From a virus: DNA of 28,306 nt. The stretch is from positions 1 to 28,306 of IMG/VR virus record IMGVR_UViG_3300007509_000045, one strand, 5' to 3'. Shown in pieces: positions 24,501 through 28,306 of the stretch. Numbering within the stretch: the stretch's first letter is position 1; every line of letters starts with the position of its first letter. The notes beneath the pieces were generated by a model that ran no database searches, had not been told where the DNA came from, and was given only the letters and a program-made list of their open reading frames with translations. The translations under genes and the position numbers were made by a program.

Positions 24501-25976
24501 TTCAGCAAATAGTTTTAGACCAACTGGATGAACCAGCTTCTTTAATACTTCACGGTATGTCTGTACAGGAACATCAGATTTAATTACATAAGAGAAGTCC
24601 TGATAATAACTATTATCTTGGAGTTTTCTATCAGATGATAAGAATCCGCCAGAATCTAACCAATAACCATTTGTCTTCCAAACAGCAGTTTTAACTTTTG
24701 AATGAGAACCATCAAGAAGATTATTACACTGTTCACGAGTAACTGGCCGTGCTGTGCCTTCTGTGAGAATGTTATTTTCTACGCTTTGTATAGTTGAAGT
24801 AACTTCGGCTAATGGGAACCAGTGTAGAAATGCTGGTTCACCGAAGAAAGGTGATTCATTAATATGTCCTTCTGGATGCAGTGCATTTACACAATCAATT
24901 TCATTATCAAATGTGAATAGCGGATAATCATTACTTGAGGAACAGAACGAAGATGTTGGATTTTCCCAATATATTGAACCAGCAGTATTGAAAATATTCT
25001 CACCAACAACAAACTCACCATCAATATTTTTTAGGTCAAATCGTGTCCAGTCTGTATTAAATCCTTCAATAATCGCTGTTGCATTTGATGTAGTACCTTT
25101 AATCGCGCCAGCGCCTTCTGATATGATATACTTAACTTCATTCGGATGGGTTGTGATATGCATCCAACGATCTGCCCAAGAGTTACCGTTGATTATACAT
25201 TCACCTTCAGTTTCGATGCCTTCCGAGATAATAACAGCAACGTATGGTATCTGACCAGATGTACCAACATCTTCCCAGATTGGCTCGCCCTTGATGAACT
25301 CTCCTGAAACTTCTGTTAAAAGTAACTTCTCATAATCAGAAGTTGCTGAACTTTCATCCATATCAATGAAAGCAGTAGCCCCAGATATTTGACCAATAAC
25401 TTTCTTATTATATACTGTCCTTACAGTTTCAGCAGTATGAACATTTTCAATCTCATTATAGTATTCAGATTCAGGATTAGTGGTCTCTTTATCTGTTAGA
25501 ACTGTAATCCATTTTGGCTCATACCAAATTGAACCAGACGATTTCATCAACCACTGTTTCGGATAAATAACATTTACATCGGTATTAAAATCTCTTCTGA
25601 ATAGAAAATTAAGTGCAGATGTTGTACCTTTTTGTCGATAAACATCTTGAATATTTTTAGCAAGGAATGCCTTATCTGTAGTAGGTACAGTGGGATCGAT
25701 TGCAGTGTGTGGAGTTGTTGTTAGATATTGTTTCTCGAACTCTGGTATAAATTGATCCAAAGCGTGGTCAATATCAACATTCTGAATTAAATCTGTAATC
25801 TGAGAATATTCACCAAGTTCACCATTGACGTCCGTTTCCCTTTCCAGATATTCAAAATACTTCCGTAAGAAAGTAATGAACATAGGATGATCTTCCCGAA
25901 CATAATCAGGAACCATTCTCTCTACAAAGATTGAAAGAAACTTTGCTGGAGTTTTGGAAAAATTATCGTTGGCCAT
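18528..25976 (-). CDS. 7: 2482-residue gp7-like baseplate wedge protein carrying a sugar-dehydrogenase propeller and HxH repeats
   Basis: Residues ~1-510 resemble the C-terminal half of T4 gp7, the wedge organiser: VREDHPMFITFLRKYFEYLE, then VYRQKGTTSALNFLFRRDFN, a VIGQISGATAFID segment, and HPVGLKLFAEFSFQSTVDLK. Gene order (6, this, 8) agrees. T4 gp7 is about 1032 residues; the extra length here lies after this core. From about residue 735 the protein is a His-rich array with 19 HxH motifs, including six copies of a unit with R-x2-P-[LI]-[ST]-x2-[QE]-A-x2-L-I-x-G. After the second copy a glucose/sorbosone dehydrogenase propeller (~1090-1615) is inserted. A Thr-rich linker (~2145-2250) precedes the last copy. 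Cys loops occur in the gp7-like half and near residue 850. The ATG at 25976 follows AGGT, 20 bases after gene 6. The gp7 identity is good for the N-terminus; the functions of the insertions are unknown. Confidence 0.75.
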   Translation of the reverse strand: MANDNFSKTPAKFLSIFVERMVPDYVREDHPMFITFLRKYFEYLERETDVNGELGEYSQITDLIQNVDIDHALDQFIPEFEKQYLTTTPHTAIDPTVPTTDKAFLAKNIQDVYRQKGTTSALNFLFRRDFNTDVNVIYPKQWLMKSSGSIWYEPKWITVLTDKETTNPESEYYNEIENVHTAETVRTVYNKKVIGQISGATAFIDMDESSATSDYEKLLLTEVSGEFIKGEPIWEDVGTSGQIPYVAVIISEGIETEGECIINGNSWADRWMHITTHPNEVKYIISEGAGAIKGTTSNATAIIEGFNTDWTRFDLKNIDGEFVVGENIFNTAGSIYWENPTSSFCSSSNDYPLFTFDNEIDCVNALHPEGHINESPFFGEPAFLHWFPLAEVTSTIQSVENNILTEGTARPVTREQCNNLLDGSHSKVKTAVWKTNGYWLDSGGFLSSDRKLQDNSYYQDFSYVIKSDVPVQTYREVLKKLVHPVGLKLFAEFSFQSTVDLKVEMPSNYVKLITYIFSYLDVAIDIWDQESEQHGTVGRAHTGFGVYLEDGFDEYVVEIMNMMDNRSALISAESWDNPTDHLSVNFEIDAGRIGTIVKEKLYTISWMNEDVRNSILAWPETTALEFTKQLKVLPIDEFPSATQELEIVDDLYSSTDGRMISAEIWEMSVYKALQKLVEWVDSFMPEADYAPEKSYKYFEANRESNRIHNIYGVTNDVIDTVEIQAFESEHEIHSHGEKNGFAPLVETVITKGLELPEMNVGASAFHVHDFNGEQIKNLIVHGKEATARGLSHQEARDLINRNAFEIPTFYGANLVCGGIMTPPLWGDWVASETDPRYNGIGECFNSQYTNEADCVAFFGDPMFWMNPMCSDQTSPDEATCHTNSQSWGYFTLESLSPLKGHASYFEPGEVVDRQRGRTADPLSRIQARQLIDGDITSVTLYDNIGKLDNGHPIVDEYDVTQGGTITNIHGEITSAHYHEYEVTYDADWENKTDWQNNPLTHGFIYTPVTTWLCFNYQPDKIVDPDSMGGMDFMGNQWPQNVFMEVSDEYVAGFLNNPDVTLQHNQVWSEQLNPNVDWVEIYSSNHIAQIAGTGDTGDLVSATMLTDQVTDIATIEAYPMDSNKVVICDQAGLIYLLDTITGATDGFMDLTSLNLTIGLGPFANYDERGLLGIAFHPDYVNNGKLYVYYMTEQGGATGAWGYPLSSTVISEFTSADPATHSVDISTERVLMTIPQPDFNHNGGELAFGPDDMLYIGLGDGGSAGDTSPLTGHGGHGNYGNAQNPTNLLGCILRIDPTEDTVNNLPYTIPVDNPFTASIYGPDSVAYRPEIFAFGFRNPWRFSFDNTGRLWCADVGQDKFEEINIVESGGNYGWRVMEAYHYYEEQQPIIDQIAIDLGYTTTNEYLNDLKQPIHEYSHGTGISVCGGFVYRGTAMPELVGKYIFGDWSTTWEGTSGHLYTLEENNEGLSAHFIVLPNPTNGSTHSHTLTLTAAHVQFLQANPGSPVVVTQTDSVHSEFYVHTFTMIWSTADNQFHLVGQTNPEGHDILEFDKWSDDFAYIRKPLSFWDPVTEVVTLTTYDESLLTIGEDTDGELYFSTRGGIDTAQGTGPNNTNIYKLTETYSSVDIPNAPAQIPATEVAHVHGYKVTYDNENMFQVEEISDIEMQDWDEFWPIWSLNDPASHIHPVITSWTGVTDKDTIIGSSAGWYYNEENDIWEPYDTGADTPWTPETDDGPTTFYIENAPIVNILGANEYGENTHIHYFDSSQLDTLGANSDRLATPLTRIQAQELANGVVNEVIIYSSIINSGNRLHYHKYKILWNLSTQQFIANEIGEFWDEYNTGEYTMVTEDTRTHEHTLTVDGLTTHLGWNGTPLHSAPDVTLANAHDWDNLEGSEIDHLHSFNNTTLDTIGVNAGRQSLPITDEQATDLINGDSAEIMIYSSIANGDHYHGIRVTYDSDSLSFIAQDVEKWESTDGAQFFNTTPRSHAHATSVSNVISRPGFNESLSILPTFGAPGYPYPGGSHPHFFNNTVVGPFAWNNEIEHADGLSTTEAMNLIDGIEESVLVYDSIEGAHFHDYTIKWNDVTNKFYCSESTTWIRGGIEDNTQDTSKYYTSVVMNESEGLHWHNLTVDWNPNTAPVPQQTGGSIFVTRTTSVDEVLTSDPQITVQSSSTELSPETTTYNDTPEAGDTTVITTYSDLITTTTTETVTITTTTTTTTYYSDGANQVVVGEPVISNVSTPTTTTETVEDLTERKTFVNGILQANNPPVIWIQPSFIDGEGSHDHLLYDGCTLDSEGQYAGRICEPITLSQANELINAQDINYGFIFFDSPNGADAHYHGYTIKFNPNIGPDGEFVVTGITQFDRIPGTGETVHKFKLSGGYHDHDYWMSVSEYTSLLSGNLVITPQRDMIHATQYTHELTVSHTTGQYNIVSQTSDYDNHNLLTYLGSVALGGEWTQNFEGGGAGDHIHTTIIDDSNVWPVPV
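19225..19545 (-). repeat. Thr-rich low-complexity linker
   Basis: Residues ~2145-2250 of the gp7-like protein are dominated by Thr, Ser and Val, including eight consecutive Thr (VTITTTTTTTTYYSDG) and the segments LITTTTTETV and STPTTTTETV. It resembles a flexible or extended linker between the fifth and sixth His-rich repeats. Confidence 0.75.
21130..22710 (-). other. Glucose/sorbosone (PQQ-dependent sugar) dehydrogenase-type beta-propeller domain inside the gp7-like protein
   Basis: Residues ~1090-1615 carry the series of motifs of the GSDH family in the right order: ERGLLGIAFHPDY with NGKLYVYY; HNGGELAFGPDDMLYIGLGD; NAQNPTNLLGCILRID; PEIFAFGFRNPWRFSFD; LWCADVGQDKFEEINIV; GGNYGWRVME; HEYSHGTGISVCGGFVYRG; KYIFGDW; and, after an insertion, LTIGEDTDGELYF with IYKLTE. 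H1239 (in HNGG) matches the catalytic His of soluble glucose dehydrogenase, and R1335-N1336 match cofactor-site residues. The Lys usual in LLGKILRID is Cys here. A ~70-residue HxH module (about 21330-21545) splits the domain before its last strands. Whether it binds PQQ and calcium, or only sugars, is not known. Confidence 0.8.
21330..21545 (-). other. HxH module inserted within the dehydrogenase propeller
   Basis: Residues ~1478-1548 read THSHTLTLTAAHVQFLQANP, then VVVTQTD, then YVHTFTMIWSTADNQFHLVG and QTNPEGHDILEF. The same module occurs in the 2511-residue protein (THAHTFQM ... FTIAWS ... QTIPEGHDELTL) and the 1196-residue protein (GHTHTLQF ... HSHDITVAWN ... GHDHEMTI). Confidence 0.75.
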
Positions 25977-25996
25977 TTGTACCTACACTTATCAAA

Positions 25997-27760
25997 TTAT
26001 TCTGCGATTGATTGCATTGTAACACTACTATTATTTAGTACAAGCAAGTTACTTCTTATTGCAGAAATATCATTTGATTGTGGTGTAGCATATAAACTAA
26101 TAACTGAATTTGTGTCAAGTACAGGTCTAAATCCGATTAGCTCAATAACTCCAGTATCATAGTCTACTGTTCCCTGTTCTGTATTCACGAATACCTCAGA
26201 AACAATATCATAAAGAAGTATATTTCCTTGACCATCATCTAGTAATGCATATTGAGTAGATGCCTCAGTATTACCAAATACAGAAGAAACAGCAGTACCT
26301 GGTTTAATTGCATTATCATATTTGAATATATAGTTACCAGTTGTATTGGATGCTTGAATATAGAATTTCTTATAAATCTTAATATCAGTCAAGTTATTAC
26401 TAATTGATGAATCCGTATTATCAATCGTATTGGTTAATTTAGAATATCGTAAGGTGACTTTGAATTGACTGATTTCGTCTTTGAAGAATCGTTCAATACT
26501 ATTAATAATATTACTCTGAATTTCACCAGCAGATAATGATGTCTCTAATGGATTATATTTCACTGTGGTATCAACATCAATATATGTGTATTCAGGAGCA
26601 GTAATTATTGGATTAATTGCCAACATATTATACTTTGAAAGAATATCTTTCGTCAATTTTTGTTTAGTTAATGGTGATAATTCGAGTCCGTGTTTAGGTT
26701 TAATACAGATGAATACCGCACCATATTGCGGAGGATCATTATCTTCGCCACCCCATACAGAAATAGAATCGATGTTTGGATATTTCTCAATCAGAATAGT
26801 TTTATAATCTTCTGCTGTTACAGCACGATTTTGACGTTCATACGCCCTCGGCGCAGTCATTTTGATATTTTCTGTTGATTCGATATTTGAACCCAGAGAA
26901 GAAATATCAACAGTTTCCACACTAACTTTACTTGAATCATATACACCATCAATGGTTGTTTCAAGTGCAAACACTTGTTCATTAATTGTTGATGAATAGT
27001 TGCCGGCTTCACCAGTTGTTGAAAGATATGTAACACTGATTACAGAATTATGATATGGCACTTTTCCGAATATATCATTACCGAAATAAATCTCAGTTAC
27101 TCCATCCAGACCTTCTTGAAGAAAGTAAATATTTGAGGAGGGATTCGTTTCAGAAAGAAATTGATCATTGGACCAAGGAATATCATTAACAGTTAATTTA
27201 ATTGTACTTCTATCGCAAGTAGGATCCTTAATGATAAAGTTTTGTATTTCAGAAAGTCCTTCATCATATGTCCATTCAAGACCTTTTAGAGAGCCTTGAT
27301 GAAGTTTGATTTCACCTGAGAATTCATTTCCTTCATCCTCAAAAATATTCACGGTATCAACATTTGTGAATGGCATAGAAACACCATTAATACTAGAAAC
27401 AAATTGTGTTCCTCTTTCAACTATGATATAATTTGGATCATATCCATCAGTATTGAATGAAAGTTTAACAATAGCCTCGGCAGCAGTAGCGGATTTAGGA
27501 GTATATCCAATAGTCTTTGCGTGAGATACTACAGAATTTCGTAGTGTTGCAGTATCAAGAAAGGATTCATTGATTGCCATATTAGTATGGAAACCCATAT
27601 AATGAGTTGTGTATGCCATTACATCAAGCATAACGCTCATACCAGAACCTTCAAAATCATAGTCCACGAATTCATCTTGATTAATCAAGAATTCTTTGAT
27701 ATTCTTCTTAATTCCATCAAATTCAAGATTTGAAATATTTAATTGTCTTTGTTCTGCCAT
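25997..27760 (-). CDS. 6: Baseplate wedge protein gp6
   Basis: This 587-residue protein (T4 gp6 is 660) matches the gp6/baseplate J-like family, which forms the inner ring joining neighbouring wedges. Signatures are the N-terminal NISNLEFDGIKKNIKEFL with FEGSGMSVMLDVMAYTTHYM, the ESFLDTATLRNSVVSHAKTI-GYTP segment, YLSTTGEAGN, PRAYERQNRAVTAEDYKTIL followed by KYPNIDSISVWGGE, and a C-terminal Y-D-T-G-V-I-E-L strand. Here the T4-like order is gene 25, gene 6, gp7-like, gene 8. The ATG at 27760 follows AAGGT and lies 4 bases after the gene 25 stop, so the two are probably co-translated. No insertion modules of the kind in the neighbours are evident; this core gene looks unembellished. Confidence 0.9.
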   Translation of the reverse strand: MAEQRQLNISNLEFDGIKKNIKEFLINQDEFVDYDFEGSGMSVMLDVMAYTTHYMGFHTNMAINESFLDTATLRNSVVSHAKTIGYTPKSATAAEAIVKLSFNTDGYDPNYIIVERGTQFVSSINGVSMPFTNVDTVNIFEDEGNEFSGEIKLHQGSLKGLEWTYDEGLSEIQNFIIKDPTCDRSTIKLTVNDIPWSNDQFLSETNPSSNIYFLQEGLDGVTEIYFGNDIFGKVPYHNSVISVTYLSTTGEAGNYSSTINEQVFALETTIDGVYDSSKVSVETVDISSLGSNIESTENIKMTAPRAYERQNRAVTAEDYKTILIEKYPNIDSISVWGGEDNDPPQYGAVFICIKPKHGLELSPLTKQKLTKDILSKYNMLAINPIITAPEYTYIDVDTTVKYNPLETSLSAGEIQSNIINSIERFFKDEISQFKVTLRYSKLTNTIDNTDSSISNNLTDIKIYKKFYIQASNTTGNYIFKYDNAIKPGTAVSSVFGNTEASTQYALLDDGQGNILLYDIVSEVFVNTEQGTVDYDTGVIELIGFRPVLDTNSVISLYATPQSNDISAIRSNLLVLNNSSVTMQSIAE

Positions 27761-27764
27761 AATA

Positions 27765-28172
27765 CTACCTTAATCTTTTTAAGAAGAAATCCAAATTAAT
27801 CAAACCAGAATCATTATTTGGTGTATAAAAAATGGAAACTGTATAGCCATTTTTATCTGGATCAGCATTTACAATAATTCTTTGTAATGATATTCTCGGT
27901 TCGTGAAGTCTTATAGCGGCTTCAATTTGTGCTTCTAGTGTAACTCTTGTTTCAATACTCATCGGTTCAAATAATGAACTATATATTGTACTACCAAAAT
28001 CTGGTTGAAAAACACGCTCCCCCTTTTGTGTTTTAATTATATTAATAATCGAACCATTAATAGCCTCAACATCATTTCTTCCAACAATATCATTTGTTAG
28101 AGGATGTACAATCATATCTAGGTCAATATCCCTATATCGTCTTGTAATTTCAGTTTTAATCGGCTGTGGCAT
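27765..28172 (-). CDS. 25: Baseplate wedge protein gp25
   Basis: At 135 residues this is close to T4 gp25 (132), the small sheath-initiating wedge subunit related to the lysozyme-like GpW/gp25 family (without a lysozyme role here). Visible family traits are the RYRDIDLDM opening, VEAINGSIINIIKTQKGERV, F-Q-P-D-F-G-S-T-I-Y-S-S-L-F-E-P, and the conserved E-P-R core in IRLHEPRISL, ending LDFFLKRLR. The ATG at 28172 follows AAGGAT, and an exact late promoter box lies 28 bases upstream, right after the PAAR gene stop. It appears to start the gene 25-6-7 transcription unit. Confidence 0.93.
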   Translation of the reverse strand: MPQPIKTEITRRYRDIDLDMIVHPLTNDIVGRNDVEAINGSIINIIKTQKGERVFQPDFGSTIYSSLFEPMSIETRVTLEAQIEAAIRLHEPRISLQRIIVNADPDKNGYTVSIFYTPNNDSGLINLDFFLKRLR

Positions 28173-28199
28173 CAGAATAAATCCTTATATTATCTTCTA

Positions 28200-28207
28200 T
28201 ATTTATA
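28200..28207 (-). promoter_or_regulatory. T4-type late promoter box before gene 25
   Basis: Exact TATAAATA on the minus strand, directly abutting the TAG stop of the PAAR gene (28208-28210) and 28 bases upstream of the gene 25 ATG. Confidence 0.7.
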
Positions 28208-28306
28208 CTATCCATTTGCAATCACATCTTGAGAACCTGTTTGATTTGAACTACCACAGTCAACTGAATCTCCAATTCTAGCTAGAGGCTTCCCATTCAC
28301 AAACAC
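28208..28306 (-). CDS. PAAR-motif spike tip protein, C-terminal end only
   Basis: The frame enters from the right edge and ends at TAG 28208-28210, giving the last 32 residues: VFVNGKPLARIGDSVDCGS, then SNQTGSQDVIANG. The V-N-G-K-P-x-A-R-x-G-D pattern followed by a Cys and an N-G end is the signature of PAAR-repeat proteins, which form the sharp tip of the central spike (T4 gp5.4 and type VI secretion tips). Its place just before gene 25 fits a baseplate cluster. The start lies outside the window. The open frame is short, so the call rests on the motif and gene context. Confidence 0.75.
   Translation of the reverse strand: MFVNGKPLARIGDSVDCGSSNQTGSQDVIANG

Noticed and set aside
1-28306. tRNA genes, integrase or attachment sites
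   Set aside because: Gaps between genes are under 100 bases and none shows a cloverleaf; no recombinase-like protein is present.

Overview
The window looks like part of the virion-structure region of a T4-like contractile-tailed phage (myovirus), probably marine. The assignment rests on a run of baseplate genes (a PAAR tip, gp25, gp6, a gp7-like protein, gp8) followed by a DUF4815-type structural protein, on low GC, and on T4-type late promoter boxes (TATAAATA) in the gaps between genes. The style of the proteins (GxGY repeats, RGGTY cupredoxins, HxH modules, DUF4815) resembles phages of marine bacteria. The host cannot be read from the sequence. Every supported gene is on the minus strand, so transcription runs from high to low coordinates. 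There is no gene-free stretch longer than about 100 bases.

Layout in order of transcription: the C-terminal end of a PAAR protein (28306-28208); gp25 (28172-27765); gp6 (27760-25997); a 2482-residue gp7-like wedge protein (25976-18528); gp8 (18445-17435); a 1802-residue DUF4815-type protein (17341-11933); two tightly coupled small genes (11923-11714 and 11709-11518); a 2511-residue mosaic adhesin-like protein (11499-3964); a 1196-residue fibre-like protein (3884-294); and the start of one more gene (242-<1). TATAAATA boxes lie before the genes starting at 28172, 18445, 3884 and 242. One more lies inside the small gene at 11714-11923, and a one-base variant sits in the loop of a terminator-like hairpin at 17370-17415.

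The notable content is in the giant proteins. Conserved baseplate cores appear to have been loaded with host-facing or metal-binding modules. The gp7-like protein carries what looks like a complete glucose/sorbosone (PQQ-dependent sugar) dehydrogenase beta-propeller, itself interrupted by a His-rich HxH module. Three proteins share HxH modules (29 motifs counted by eye). Two cupredoxin domains in the 2511-residue protein keep His, Cys and His copper-ligand positions, and a third in the 1196-residue protein has lost them. A small Cys-loop repeat (C-x-[DN]-x2-[FY]-x4-C...G-x-W) is spread over several structural proteins, including an apparent insertion in gp8. Together these suggest a baseplate rich in metal-binding and possibly redox or sugar-binding domains. 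That functional reading is inference; the domain motifs are visible in the sequence.
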